64,000 bases of DNA, from assembly GCF_001039355.2 (NCBI RefSeq), contig NW_019775396.1, forward strand, positions 20,627-84,626, written 5' to 3'. This document shows, piece after piece, positions 48,592 to 62,121 of this stretch. How positions within the stretch are numbered: position 1 is the stretch's first letter; the number at the start of each line of letters is the position of its first letter. Source of the DNA: Lingula anatina. Lineage: Eukaryota > Brachiopoda > Lingulata > Lingulida > Lingulidae. A program made the translations under genes and the position numbers. Below the pieces are notes generated by a model that was not told where the DNA came from, searched no databases, and saw only the letters and a list, made by a program, of their open reading frames with translations.

Positions 48592-51500
48592 ACAAAATGG
48601 AACAGCGACTTATAGTAATATAAACCCCTGTCCACTATAGCTCAAGACTAATTCATGCTGGCCACCACAGTATAAACATTTTTTCTTATAGATCGGCATT
48701 ATGGTCGTCTTAACATGTCGGCTGGACAAATATAAATGTTGGGAAGTTACTACTAAACAAATATTAATATATCTTTTTGTCAATTTAACTATTTTTTCTC
48801 CGAAGCTGTAACCTTTACAGAAACAACTATATGTAAGATGTGACTGCACTATGGGATCAGTAGATAAAGCTTAATTAACATTAGATGTCGCCTATGGAAT
48901 AGACGTATACCAACTACTACCGTTGCAGAAATGACTGTGAAATATGGGAAACTAACCTCGTTTTGGGGTTCCTGAGATTGACCTCAAAGTACCCTGGGCC
49001 ATATGTGTCCCCTTCTTGAAACAAGAAATACTGCCCATCTGGTCCATCAAATGCCATTGGACGAACACTTAATGATACAGAATATGTGGTAAATTGTATA
49101 TCAAGGATTAACAAAATTTGACAATGTAAAAAGTGAATAATATAAATGTGTGTATGTAAAATACAGAAAAATTCCAATTTCCAAAATACTTTGAGACCGG
49201 TACCACCATTTCAATGTGTTTAAGCTACGGACCTCTTAATTTATTACTATTTTTTTAATACTCACTCAAATGGGATATGCGGAATATCTTTGAAAACCTT
49301 AGGTAGCTGCGGCGGTATCAACTCATTCGCTATCTTCTTATATTCTGCTAACAACTGCTCCTACAAATGCAAAAAAACATCTGAACTAGTGGTCAGACGG
49401 TATTAGAATCATTCAAAATAATTAAAAGGGTTATAGAACAAGCATATTTATGCATTTGTAATCAGGTACATTTTGTAATTAGTTTAAAAAAATTTAAACC
49501 AATACTCTTTTTAGTAACGGTTAAGAAATTTCCATGGCAAAATAGCATTTTCACTGCTTCACGTTTTAAATATATGTTTGTGTTTACATTCTTTGTAGGA
49601 CATTGTGACGTCATAGTATGCTTGTTACAGATACATTTTTCTTGTTGGCGATTGCAAACTTACTGAGGTATTGTAGAAAAATCTTGTATCATTTTTCAAG
49701 GTGTCAACGAATTCACGAATTGACCCTGAGAATCCCAGTTTGGCAAGAATCTGAAATAAAAAAAATCACAAGGTGATTGACAAGAAAATATACCAAAAGT
49801 ATAATACATTATAACACATTCGGCAATATTCATGTTCTGAACATTTCAGCAGTTAAATTTTGTCTGGTTCTGATTGACTGTTTTTCAGCAAATCAATTTC
49901 TTCTTGATACGGCGGAATGAAACTTCTATTACACACTGATTTGATTGGCTTAACTTCAGCAAGTCAATCCCCACCTTTTTCATCTCTGTGGAAATCCTAC
50001 GTATTTCATTCCACCCCTTCTCGTGCACTTCTTCTGGGCTAAGATCAGTGGTCACGTGCCACTTAAGACACGCCTTGTAGTACTCTGACCCTCTGTCAAG
50101 GCTGCTCACTCCTAAACCAATTCGGGAATTAGGGAGATATTCCTTGAATGAAAATAGAATACTATATATATCAAGATAATAAATCTGTATTATTTATTTT
50201 TTATTTTTACTGCAGCATCTACATAAAAATATTCAGGAACAGTTGGAACTTTTTACGGCTTATTTATTATCCGTGCTTATCAACTTACGTTAGTAATAAA
50301 ATCTGACAGGTTTGCGTAGGCTGGTTGGACTTTGTTCCGAATGACGTCAAGTCCTCTACTTCGCAGTTGGTCTCTACGGCAAATAAACCAACAAATAACA
50401 TGCTATATTATATCGTTGTGGATTTGTGAAAAATATGTGATTTTTTAAAACGGTATGTGTTTATAACTTAAGTGACTGAGTCTGCCAAGCCTGAATACCG
50501 AAATGGGTGAAGGGCGAAAGTGGACAGAGATCCTCTATTTGTCAGAGTTGCTCTTTTTTTCACTTGCTTGATTCATTTTAACTCTTCTATAATTTCATTA
50601 TCTATTAGCTATTTTATGTTTCTATGAGTGTACTTTGTTTAATTTTTCAGATAACAGATAATTTAATAATTCCATCCATCATTTCTTTATAAACTCCTTT
50701 AAGATATTGTGATAAGCTACGACCATATAATGATTATCTTTTTTATTGTAACAGTCGTCTAAACAACAGAGATGTAGCTTTAAAATCAGTTTCAGTATGT
50801 TTTTGAGTAGAAATAAATGTATTGACTTCAAGAGGATGTATGTATTCTACATTTTTATACGGACTTTCTTCAAGTTCAGCTTTATCAGTCGTAAAATGCA
50901 CCTTTATGGATTATAAAAGTTATGACGATTTCAACGCTAGGCAGTATGTAATATTTTTTGCACAAACTGGATTAACAGAAATAGCTAAAAACCGACCGAT
51001 AAGCACTGGGCTGAGATGACCTTGATATTTACATATTTTGTTGGTAATACGATGAAATGATTAATTTCTTTGTTTTAAGACTATTGGTTAAGCACATGGT
51101 CTATATACCTGTACTTCTTATATTTCAGGGTCATACCAAAAAATTATCAATTTCCATCTTCAATAAGACAGCAACAACACAAATAAATAAATAAATAAAT
51201 TAGACCACTAAAGAGCGTTTACAGATTGCAATTTGAAAAAAACTTGGTAGAGTATATACCTACACCATGGTTATTAAGGGATAATGTTTAACTTCCAGGA
51301 CACTTATTTGTTTAAAAAGATCTATCATTCATTATATGCCTTTTATATAAAAAGTATTGGTACTTACGTGTCATTTGTTGAGAAAGAAAGGCTGGCCAGT
51401 TGGTCCAGGAATGGACTGTAAAATTTAGTTTCATTGGCCGCCAAGTTTGTAATGGTGTCCGCTATTTGTCCCGGAATCCTATCCTACAGTAAAAAATACA

Positions 51501-52853
51501 ACTTGAGTTACAATAGTGGTATAGAAATAACATCATTATATGTCGAAGAATAACAGTGTGTTTTAAGGGATACTTCTTTAGTCTAGTTTTACAGAGATCT
51601 TGTTAAATATGGCTAGCAAAATAAAAAAAAATCGGTGTAAAAGGGAAGGCACAATGAATCAAGAGGGACAGTTTTAAAAGTAAAAACTCATCCCTAAAAA
51701 ACACCATGGCATGTCTCATCGTGCAGCAAACAATCGTATACAATATATCACGCCGTTAATCCTCAAACTCCCTACACCCAATTATGGCGTTATTCAAAAA
51801 GTGTAAACATGTTACCATGGAGATCTTTAAGAAATAAATAAACTATTATAACGATGCATCTATGAGAATCTTCTATTTTCAAATCCCCAAAGATGGCCTG
51901 GGGGTCGAAATCTTGGGTAGAATACTATATATTTTAGTAAATCTTTATACATGCATCATTATGATAACTTATTTATAATAATAATAAGTTTATTGAGCAC
52001 TAAATGATGTGAATACATTTGCAGGCTCTCTAGACTACAATATTTACACAATATATATGGATATACAAATATATATGTTTACATATGTAGTATGTTGAAT
52101 TATACATGTGTTAATGCAATTTATGCTATAATATTAATTAATTAAGCTATTCACAGCATTATTGACAGTAAGTGGCTGTGATATACTAGATTTCAGGTGA
52201 ACTATGTATTTTAACAGCAGTCTTTACAAATTCTGCTATTACTGTATTTATGTTACCATGGAGACATTATGGTTAGTCCTGTTCAGTTCAATGGCCCTCC
52301 TCATCAGCACCACTATCTGCTCTAGGCGACTGGGAAGAAGTTGTAATCGCTGGAGATAACTCTCATAATTCTCCTTCGTTTTGAAAGGTATAAATTCTAT
52401 AAAAGTGTCCCAGTCGATATGTGGGCCTTCAAGGAAGTTAATTGGGGTCAGGGAATTGTACCTAAAAACAAAAATATACATTAAGTTAATTATTTATGTT
52501 AAATATAATAATTTTTTACATTTGTTAATGGTTATGATTAAGCCACTGCTTTTTAAAATCATTTCAAGTTATTTGTGTTATTTGTTATGGCTCAATGTTT
52601 TTTTCTACTTTTTTTAGAAATTAAGATTCCTTGAAGTTAACAGGATACAAGGACAATGTCATCCTTTCAATCATTAAGTGCAAATCATCGGAATCAATGG
52701 CAGGTCGAAGGAAGACGGGAAAAGAAATTGATAGGAGGGGAGTGGTCAAGAAGGGTGCACTTGTGACGTCCCCCTGCTCACAAGAATATTGTCGTCGCCG
52801 CAAAATTCTATTCTTTATGCTGAAATACTATTTCGATGGCGGATCGGAGAGAG

Positions 52854-52885
<32 letters not shown>

Positions 52886-54834
52886 ATAATTTAATCTTAA
52901 CAACTAATTCAGTGGCGGGGTGAGAAAGAACTCCCATACCCCTGCCGATTCCAACCCCAGCAGGTAATACTTACAAGTGCCAATCGTAACCGCTGACAAA
53001 TGCCTTTAAAAATTCATGCGTGACGTCATAGTTCAGTTGGCTCTTTTCCTCCAGTTTAGTGCGATTAATTTTGTCAAGTCTCGCCAAGTAGTCCTCACAC
53101 TTCGCCTAGAAAGTACCATATATTTCTCTCATTCATGTTTCATAGTGTAATAATATTTAATAACATATGGTAAATTAACAAATTTACAGGTACNNNNNNN
53201 NNNNNNNNNNNNNNNNNNNNNNNNNNNNNNNNNNNNNNNNNNNNNNNNNNNNNNNNNNNNNNNNNNNNNNNNNNNNNNNNNNNNNNNNNNNNNNNNNNNN
53301 NNNNNNNNNNNNNNNNNNNNNNNNNNNNNNNNNNNNNNNNNNNNNNNNNNNNNNNNNNNNNNNNNNTTCTCTCATTCATGTTTCATAGTGTAATAAAATT
53401 TAATAACAAATGGTAAATTAACAAATTTACAGGTACTCATTCATTTTCTTTCTTTCTTTTTCGTTTCTACAGAGCGAATAAAAAGAAAAGGACTGTTGGA
53501 ATCAAGCTTCTACACCTTTTTGCATTTGATTCTACATCATTTCGAACACGTTCTAATACCTTCCTTGCTTCATACGCTTCAATGGTCAGGTTCTCTAGTC
53601 GGTTTCCGTATCGACTTTCACCGCTAGTTGTCGCAAACTGCGGGTTGTCTTGAAGGCGCCAGTCGTAGAAATCTATCATCAGTTGATTCAGGTCTGTTTT
53701 CTCGTCTGAAACGAGGTCATCATCCATGAGGCCTTCTTATAAAGATAAGGTCTTTGTAGTGTTAAACAACATGACTCTGTTTTTAAGGTTAAATATATGA
53801 AAAATGTATCATTCCTTTCTTAAAACCGCGGAGACTAAAACCAATGGCTATTTGAACCAACTAACAGAACTATGAATATCTTATTTATTTATTTATTTAT
53901 TTTCTTCTGGGTCAATGTGAATTATAAGGATGGGTCTGTGAAAAAGGTTCTATTTTGAGCCCTCTATTATGTCAGTGGAGAGCGGGAAGAGAAGGGTACG
54001 AGTAATCGCCCACTCTTACATGTAGGCTTACCTCTACCCCCGTCCACAGGGATTGTGACTTGTAAGTATTCATACCGCAAGCATGCCACAAAACATAATT
54101 AACTTGCATGTTAACCAACTATTCAACTAAAATAATTTATAGACTTGGGGATAGCACGACATTTAGGGTTATGTATTTTTATCAATGTTCCTTGTTCATA
54201 GTATTTACCGCTTTATTTGTTACAGTGTATGCATGTCACGGACCGAAATGACTCCATCGTATGACACGATAAATGCATACAAACTTCATTAAAAAGAGAC
54301 TTATTGAGCAAGTGAAAAGCGTGCTGTTGAAATCATAAATGTAGCTGTTTCGTCTTAGTTTTTAAGCATGCTTTCTTAATACTGATGCCCTCAGCCCTAC
54401 GTGTAGTTACTATTGTAGAACTGCCATCCTCCATACTTCCTTAGCAACGATCACCTCAGCCAGGCTAGTTAATCATTAACAATACACCACCCCCATATCT
54501 GTAAACATTAGCCAACTTAACAGCAAATCGAAAATACACTTTAAACTACAAATATGTATTTACAATACATGCATGAATACCTGTTTAAAATGGCCATGGG
54601 ATATACACGTACACTGCCATCCTTTATTAAAAGTGAAACAGTCCATTGCAATGGTTTACAGACGAGTAATCCCCACCCTAAATCATCGGTTGAGTCTAAA
54701 GGGGCAGATCCCCCCTCACCCAAATCCAACCTCCGCCATCTCGCGAGTTGCACCTTCATTAATGCTCTCTTACCTGCTAACACAGCCGACCAGGCTGTGA
54801 AAAGTAATCCTGTCGCCACAAGGAAGTGAACCAT
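46112..54834 (-). CDS. DUF885 peptidase-MA-like protein (16 exons, about 638 aa)
   Basis: Exons, 5' to 3' on the minus strand: 54774-54834, 53560-53732, 52975-53105, 52257-52461, 51368-51483, 50289-50373, 49975-50142, 49664-49750, 49266-49360, 48957-49067, 48408-48468, 47798-47905, 47392-47456, 47173-47244, 46672-46841, 46112-46320. All junctions keep frame. Exon 1 is a signal peptide (MVHFLVATGLLFTAWSAVLA). Family landmarks: LSPEEVHEKGWNEI, LGFSGSIREFV, GYFEVNL, the zinc-type motif HELEPGHHFQ, GWALYAEALGEEMG (probable third ligand Glu), FRACRLVADTGLH, DRYVTWPGQACAYKIGELKI and FHNRILKTGPVPL. The fold is gluzincin-like and the HExxH Glu is kept, so it may be a secreted or surface peptidase; activity is unproven. 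The last ~20 residues are hydrophobic (NMVAVVVVLCHI) and could be a membrane or GPI signal. The exon 2 acceptor could also be 3 bases upstream. Exons 1-2 are present twice, see 57144-58414. Confidence 0.9.
48545..48588. repeat. (GA)n microsatellite
   Basis: Pure GA run in the intron between the HELEPGHH exon and the next 5' exon. A similar run occupies 52846-52886 in a more 5' intron. Confidence 0.95.
53194..53366. other. Assembly gap (173 N)
   Basis: Unsequenced stretch in the intron between exons 2 and 3 of the DUF885 gene. The 42 bases before it (53152-53193) recur exactly after the single N at 56970. Confidence 0.98.
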
Positions 54835-56957
54835 GGCTTCCCGATTTCAGCGGTCGTTGCAGTGTCTCTGTTCCGATAATAATGTGCATGTTGATGGATT
54901 TCACAGTTCAAGTTCCTTATCTTTAACCTAAGATGTGCAAACAATAGTGCAAGGTCACATGATACTATTACTGCATAAATCACGATGGTATAAGTGGAGA
55001 ATATAGTGCTTACAGAAACTCTATCATATTTATAGTTTTTTAAGACGAATGTGAAATAAACAATACAGACTAAAAAGAAACAGCTTGAAATTTAATATAG
55101 TTCAACTAATTTACTTAACTATATTTAGATTTAAGCTTTAAAGTTTGGAAATCTATTAAACAGCGTCGTCATTGGTTCTATATTTTCCTTTGTATTTGTG
55201 AATAACAGTAGAGCGTTCATCAGAGTCAGGAAAGATTCTCAATAAAATTTAAAAAAGAGCAACCTGTCTTCTATAGGGTAATACTTACGATGATTTGCCC
55301 AAGTGTGAAAGCTTATCCCGTTAAATTTACATATGCAGTTGGTGGCACTACCGAGGAATCACAGTCTAATAACTGGGAAGCGGTGTTCGCAGATATGTCT
55401 GGTAACTACATGTAGTAGTATATTGCCATATTATTTACAAAGTGCTTTTTTTCAGACTAAAAAAAAGACAAAACAAAGGGATGTTCGAATGAATTTTTTT
55501 AAACTAGCTTAAAAATATACAGAATTGAACACAGCTCAAGTTGTGATTCTTTGACTTTTGAAAAAGTTAATACTTTGGCAAAATTCGGTGCACTGTCCCC
55601 ATATTTTATAGACTAAAGCTCTTTTCACTATAAGTCTGTGATACCAGCAGCTTAAATTTTTAACATGTTGTAAGACCTATGTTCTGGCCTACCAGCATAA
55701 CGAGCGACCTATGCTATTCTACTTGAAAATCGGTAAATAAATTTACCCATCAGTGCTGCTTATGGACAACAAAATAGCTTGGGAATTATCTTCTTGAGTG
55801 CCTACGACCCCATTTTTTCATATTACATTACGAGGCCTTTGACCATGGGATCATCAAAGTATGATCGTTTTAAAATGAAATCATCTGCTGTTAAAAACCT
55901 GAACATCAGTCATAATGTGTGAAGAAGGGGCTTACACAGCATTTTATAGTCCTTCTGAGCGAATATCATCGATATGGAATTTAGGAGTGCACTTTTTGCA
56001 CATACATGTACGTAACCAATTGATTCCTCTACGGATACATTGCAAGTGACAGTGGTGCCATTAAAGTGTTATATTAGCGAAATAGATGGACATGTAATTT
56101 AGTACTTAATGTGCAGATGACATCTTATAAATGCCACAATGAACAAAATATGTCAATGTCACAGTTATCGCATTATCAAATTATACAGATAAGCATAATC
56201 TCTGATAGGATAGGTGAGAAAAAAGCCAAATTATTATTATTCAAAAGCCTATACCAGCATCAATCATCCTTTTCATATTGTAATGCGAAACACCAGCATT
56301 TGATTTTGGCCTACATATGTTATTTTCGATATGGGTTTCCAGCAGAAACATGTCATTTGCATTACAAGGATTGCTGGAGTTAGTTGTGTGGCTGAAGGGT
56401 CAGATTGGGGGCTGAGTTTATTTACCATGGCTGCATTTGTGCAAAAAATCACCGAATCTGTCAAAGAACTTGAGATGCAACATAAACTACTCGAGGGATT
56501 TCGATCGGTTACTTTCTCACAGGCGTTCTACAAAGCGTATCCTATCTGTCGCAGAGGGTGAGTTTTTAATATTTCTTGGAAGACCTACAAAGGAAGCCCA
56601 TATATTATTTAGTTTTATCGAAAAAGAATAAGGTATTTGGATTTATTCTTCTTTATTTTTCAACTAGTCCCCAATGCAGGACCACACACTTGTGCCATCT
56701 ATTTTGCCAATCATTGATATTCAATCGGTAGAACAGTGGCATCTTGATCCCATAAACATCCCTCCACAGCAGTTGTCAGTTCATCCTTTGTTTGTTTTCA
56801 TATCCTGGGAAAAAGGTGGAAGTCGCTGAGGCTATAGGTCTGGAGATTAGGGAGAGCGAGAGAGCTGTCCACTACCACACTTTCCCAGAGTCTTCATCGT
56901 AACTCGGCTGTTGTGAGCTGGGGCGTTGTCCTGATGAAGCAAAATTCCATTAAATTG
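53434..56957. repeat. Duplicated 3.5-kb segment, copy 1
   Basis: Matches 57018-60533 with scattered single-base and small indel differences, such as those seen between two alleles. Contains DUF885 exons 1-2 and a first exon of the methyltransferase gene (56427-56557), and ends at N56970. Confidence 0.88.
56427..56557 (+). pseudogene. Orphan first exon of the HNMT-like gene (duplicate)
   Basis: 131 bp from ATG to donor GTGAG, encoding MAAFVQKITESVKELEMQHK and onward to ICRRG. It differs from the exon at 60004 by LLEGF against LLEEF and a silent change or two. No second exon follows before the duplicated DUF885 block, so it is either an allelic copy placed in line by the assembler or a useless tandem copy. 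Confidence 0.75.
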
Positions 56958-56969
56958 TTAGTCAGAAAG

Positions 56970-56970
56970 N
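56970..56970. other. Single-N assembly joint
   Basis: Marks the point where copy 1 of the 3.5-kb segment ends and sequence equal to 53152 onward resumes. Confidence 0.85.
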
Positions 56971-57143
56971 AATATTTAATAACATATGGTAAATTAACAA
57001 ATTTACAGGTACGGGGGTACTCATTCATTTTCTTTCTTTCTTTTTCGTTTCTACAGAGCGAATAAAAAGAAAAGGACTGTTGGAATCAAGCTTCTACACC
57101 TTTTTGCATTTGATTCTACATCATTTCGAACACGTTCTAATAC

Positions 57144-58414
57144 CTTCCTTGCTTCATACGCTTCAATGGTCAGGTTCTCTAGTCGGTTTCCGTATTGACT
57201 TTCACCGCTAGTTGTCGCAAACTGCGGGTTGTCTTGAAGGCGCCAGTCGTAGAAATCTATCATCAGTTGATTCAGGTCTGTTTTCTCGTCTGAAACGAGG
57301 TCATCATCCATGAGGCCTTCTTATAAAGATAAGGTCTTTGTAGTGTTAAACAACATGACTCTGTTTTTAAGGTTAAATATATGAAAAATGTATCATTCCT
57401 TTCTTAAAACCGCGGAGACTAAAACCAATGGCTATCTGAACCAACTAACAGAACTATGAATATCTTATTTATTTATTTATTTATTTTCTTCTGGGTCAAT
57501 GTGCATTATAAGGATGGGTCTGTGAAAAAGGTTCTATTTTGAGCCCTCTATTATGTCAGTGGAAAGCGGGAAGAGAAGGGTACGAGTAATCGCCCACTCT
57601 TACATGTAGGCTTACCTCTACCCCCGTCCACAGGGATTGTGACTTGTAAGTATTCATACCGCAAGCATGCCACAAAACATAATTAACTTGCATGTTAACC
57701 AACTATTCAACTAAAATAATTTATAGACTTGGGGATAGCACGACATTTAGGGTTATGTATTTTTATCAATGTTCCTTGTTCATAGTATTTACCGCTTTAT
57801 TTGTTACAGTGTATGCATGTCACGGACCGAAATGACTCCATCGTATGACACGATAAATGCATACAAACTTCATTAAAAAGAGACTTATTGAGCAAGTGAA
57901 AAGCGTGCTGTTGAAATCATAAATGTAGCTGTTTCGTCTTAGTTTTTAAGCATGCTTTCTTAATACTGATGCCCTCAGCCCTACGTGTAGTTACTATTGT
58001 AGAACTGCCATCCTCCATACTTCCTTAGCAACGATCACCTCAGCCAGGCTAGTTAATCATTAACAATGCACCACCCCCATATCTGTAAACATTAGCCAAC
58101 TTAACAGCAAATCGAAAATACACTTTAAACTACAAATATGTATTTACAATACATGAATACCTGTTTAAAATGGCCATGGGATATACACGTACACTGCCAT
58201 CCTTTATTAAAAGTGAAACAGTCCATTGCAATGGTTTACAGACGAGTAATCCCCACCCTAAATCATCGGTTGAGTCTAAAGGGGCAGATCCCCCCTCACC
58301 CAAATCCATCCTCCGCCATCTCGCGAGTTGCACCTTCATTAATGCTCTCTTACCTGCGAACACAGCCGACCAGGCTGTGAAAAGTAATCCTGTCGCCACA
58401 AGGAAGTGAACCAT
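57144..58414 (-). CDS. Second copy of DUF885 exons 1-2
   Basis: Exon 1 58354-58414 (signal peptide MVHFLVATGLLFTAWSAVFA) and exon 2 57144-57316 (GLMDDDLVSDEKTDLNQLMI and onward to EARK). The same splice signals as the copy at 53560-54834; protein changes are limited to a residue or so. If the duplicate is an assembly artefact, these are the true first exons of the gene whose remaining exons lie at 46112-53105. Confidence 0.8.
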
Positions 58415-60003
58415 GGCTTCCCGATTTCAGCGGTCGTTGCAGTGTCTCTGTTCCGATAATAATGTGCATGTTGATGGATTTCACAGTTCAAGTTCCTTAT
58501 CTTTAACCTAAGATGTGCAAACAATAGTGCAAGGTCACATGATACTATTACTGCATAAATCACGATGGTATAAGTGGAGAATATAGTGCTTACAGAAACT
58601 CTATCATATTTATAGTTTTTTAAGACGAATGTGAAATAAACAATACAGACTAAAAAGAAACAGCTTGAAATTTAATATAGTTCAACTAATTTACTTAACT
58701 ATATTTAGATTTAAGCTTTAAAGTTTGGACATCTATTAAACAGCGTCGTCATTGGTTCGATATTTTCCTTTGTATTTGTGAATAACAGTAGAGCGTTCAT
58801 CAGAGTCAGGAAAGATTATCAATAAAATTTAAAAAAGAGCAACCTGTCTTCTATAGGGTAATACTTACGATGATTTGCCCAAGTGTGAAAGCTTATCCCT
58901 TTAAATTTACATATGCAGTTGGTGGCACTACCGAGGAATCACAGTCTAATAACTGGGAAGCGGTGTTCGCAGATATGTCTGGTAACTACATGTAGTAGGA
59001 GTATATTGACATATTATTTACAAAGTGCTTTTTTTTCGGACTTGAAAAAGAGACAAAACAAAGGGATGTTCGAATGAATTTTTTTAAACTAGCTTAAAAA
59101 TATACAGAATTGAACACAGCTCAAGTTGTGATTCTTTGACTTTTGAAAAAGTTAATACTTTGGCAAAATTCGGTGCACTGTCCCCATATTTTATAGACTA
59201 AAGCTCTTTTCACTATAAGTCTGTGATACCAGCAGCTTAAATTTTTAACATGTTGTAAGACCTATGTTCTGGCTTACCAGCATAACGAGCGACCTATGCT
59301 ATTCTACTTGAAAATCGGTAAATAAATTTACCCATCAGTGCTGCTTATAGACAACAAAATAGCTTGGGAATTATCTTCTTGAGTGCCTACGACCCCATTT
59401 TTTCATATTTCATTACGAGGCCTTTGACCATGGGATCATCAAAGTATGATCGTTTTAAAATGAAATCATCTGCTGTTAAAAACCTGAACATAAGTCATAA
59501 TGTGTGAAGAAGGGGCTTACACAGCATTTTATAGTCCTGAGCGAATATCATCGATATGGAATTTAGGAGTGCACTTTTTGCACATACGTAACCAATTGAT
59601 TCCTCTACGGATACATTGCAAGTGACAGTGGTGCCATTAAAGTGTTATATTAGCGAAATAGATGGACATGTAATTTAGTACTTAATGTGCAGATGACATC
59701 TTATAAATGCCACAATGAACAAAATATGTCAATGTCACAGTTATCGCATTATCAAATTATACAGATAAGCATAATCTCTGATAGGATAGGTGAGAAAAAA
59801 AGCCAAATTATTATTATTCAAAAGCCTATACCAGCATCAATCATCCTTTTCATATTGTAATGCGAAACACCAGCATTTGATTTTGGCCTACATATGTTAT
59901 TTTCGATATGGGTTTCCAGCAGAAACATGTCATTTGCATTACAAGGATTGCTGGAGTTAGTTGTGTGGCTGAAGGGTCAGATTGGGGGCTGAGTTTATTT
60001 ACC
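58415..60003. other. Divergent region between the DUF885 and HNMT-like genes
   Basis: About 1.6 kb between the two start codons, present twice in the window (also 54835-56426). It must hold both promoters. I see no TATA box at a convincing place and no further gene. Confidence 0.6.
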
Positions 60004-61873
60004 ATGGCTGCATTTGTGCAAAAAATCACCGAATCTGTCAAAGAACTTGAGATGCAACATAAACTTCTCGAGGAATTTCGATCGGTTACTTTCTCACAGG
60101 CGTTCTACAAAGCGTATCCTATCTGTCGCAGAGGGTGAGTTTTTAATATTTCTTGGAAGACCTACAAAGGAAGCCCATATATTATTTAGTTTTATCGAAA
60201 AAGAATAAGGTATTTGGATTTATTCTTCTTTATTTTTCAACTAGTCCCCAATGCAGGACCACACACTTGTGCCATCTATTTTGCCAATCATTGATATTCA
60301 ATCGGTAGAACAGTGGCATCTTGATCCCATATACATCCCTCCACAGCAGTTGTCAGTTCATCCTTTGTTTGTTTTCATATCCTGGGAAAAAGGTGGAAGT
60401 CGCTGAGGCTATAGGTCTGGAGAATAGGGAGAGCGAGAGAGCTGTCCAGTACCACACTTTCCCAGAGTCTTCATCGTAACTCGGCTGTTGTGAGCTGGGG
60501 CGTTGTCCTGATGAAGCAAAATTCCATTAAATTTTTTTTTTTTTTTGAGGTTTTTGTCTCCCCTAAAAAGTGAACAAATTACACCCAGATATATGATCTA
60601 TGACATCATAAATGCAAATGTGTGAAGCATAATACTATCTGAATGGAGATATGTTTGGAGCTCAAAATGTTTGACATCCTTTCGTATTACAATTACATCA
60701 TTAAGACTATAGAAATATCTAACCGATCTTTAATCCTAAAATCCCCGACAGTGAAGTTTAGATAAAAGAAGCATGAACACACAAGGGTTGAGGAGATATT
60801 ACGCGTTAGTTTGCAGGTATGCCACCCAATTGCTATCAAGTTGTTATCACGTTATTTCTGATCGTTGTTATTTGCCAATTATAAGATACATATAAATGTT
60901 TGTATAAATTTGTGATTGTGTGGGTGTTTGTGTATGTGTCTACTTCACTTCTTCTTCCAGAATGAACGAAGGCAGTAGAAGGTTCCCCGACCAATACATA
61001 GACACACGTAGTAAATTGTGGGGCCTACTGACTCAATCAGAGATACCTTCACCAGTACGCATCATGGACTTTGGGGGGGGAACAGGAGAAACAATGGCGC
61101 CCATCTACAGAAAACTGGACGTCCTTAATAAGCAAATGATCATCAGCGTGGAGGAACCACACGAGGATTCTCTAAGAAAATACAAAAAGTTAATTGATAG
61201 CACGATCAAGGCCTGTATTGATATTACCTATTCCGGGCCATTTCAAGACTACTATGATCATTCTGTAGAAGAGCTGAGGGGCATGAAAGCTTATCCACAA
61301 CACCTACAGGACAGGGTTCTAGCACTACACGTCCTTTACCATCTGACAAGTCCCTTCGATGATCCCTTTGATCCATACGAGAATATGAAGAAAGCCATCT
61401 CAGCAATGTATGCCATTCTTAAACCAGGAGGGCAGATGGTTATAGTGTTATGTAACAATGCAGATAATATATTTGGAGCTGCTTCTCTGAAGTGTTTCGA
61501 GGTTCTTTTTCCGAAAAGGTTTAAAAATCTGAAGTTGACATTGGAAGTATGGCAAGATCTTCTGTTCAATGGTGGCATTGTTGACGTAATAAATGCGTCT
61601 TTTCCAATGTTTAAGGCTACATTCCAGATTGACGAAGTTGTCCACCACGTTGTTTTGTCGACCCTGGCAGAAGTTGGAACAGCTGTCTCTATAGGTTGTT
61701 TTAACGGGCTTTGTGCAGACCAGTCCCCATTTGATCAACGTGTCGTCAAGTTCTGCATGGATTACGTGAAGAATGACGGACACAAGCATGCCCTGCATCT
61801 TGACAGTGAAGGGATGTGGTGCTTCCCAATGAATACTTATTATATCACTATCCAGAAGGTCTCAATTGAGTAA
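60004..61873 (+). CDS. Histamine N-methyltransferase-like SAM methyltransferase (two exons, 347 aa)
   Basis: Exons 60004-60134 and 60961-61873; the donor GGGTGAGT and acceptor CTTCTTCCAG keep frame (phase 2). The fold is a class I SAM-dependent methyltransferase: motif I RIMDFGGGTGE at residues 77-87, an acidic turn ISVEEPHEDSLRKYKKL just after it that resembles the VEPS..QIAKYKEL stretch of human histamine N-methyltransferase, and ALHVLYHL at about 165-172 in the place of MIQMLYYV. Later LKPGGQMVIVL is the usual post-motif III strand. It is predicted to be cytosolic, transferring methyl from SAM to a small amine; histamine itself is not shown. The exon 1 start is set by ATG 60004; a longer open frame into the intron upstream of exon 2 is not used. 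Length is slightly above the vertebrate enzyme. Confidence 0.87.
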
Positions 61874-61937
61874 TTTGTGTGTGACCAAAGTATGGATAAT
61901 TATTGTAATGAAGATATATTCTAATATTTAATTGAAC

Positions 61938-62121
61938 AGGCGTGTATAAATATTAAGGTAGACAACTCTCAATTCCATCAACGTGCTGTCCAGTTTTGCA
62001 TGGGCTACGTAATGAAGGAATGTCACAAGCATGACCTGTGCTTTGATAGTGAGGGGGCGTGGTGCGTTCCATTGAAAACCAATGGTATAAACTATCCAAG
62101 AAGTCGCAATGGGGTAATTTG
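61938..62121 (+). pseudogene. 3' fragment of a second HNMT-like gene
   Basis: Encodes QFHQRAVQFCMGYVMKECHK, then HDLCFDSEGAWCVPLKTNG, aligning with the last ~50 residues of the gene just upstream (FDQRVVKFCMDYVKNDGHKH...). The SAM-binding part is absent and the end is altered, so it is a decayed partial tandem copy. Confidence 0.75.

Larger units (their letters stand above)
57018..60533. repeat. Duplicated 3.5-kb segment, copy 2
   Basis: Second member of the pair with 53434-56957. Unlike copy 1, it runs without a break into the complete methyltransferase gene, and its other end joins to the pre-gap sequence at 53152-53193, so it is probably the correct genomic path. Confidence 0.88.
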
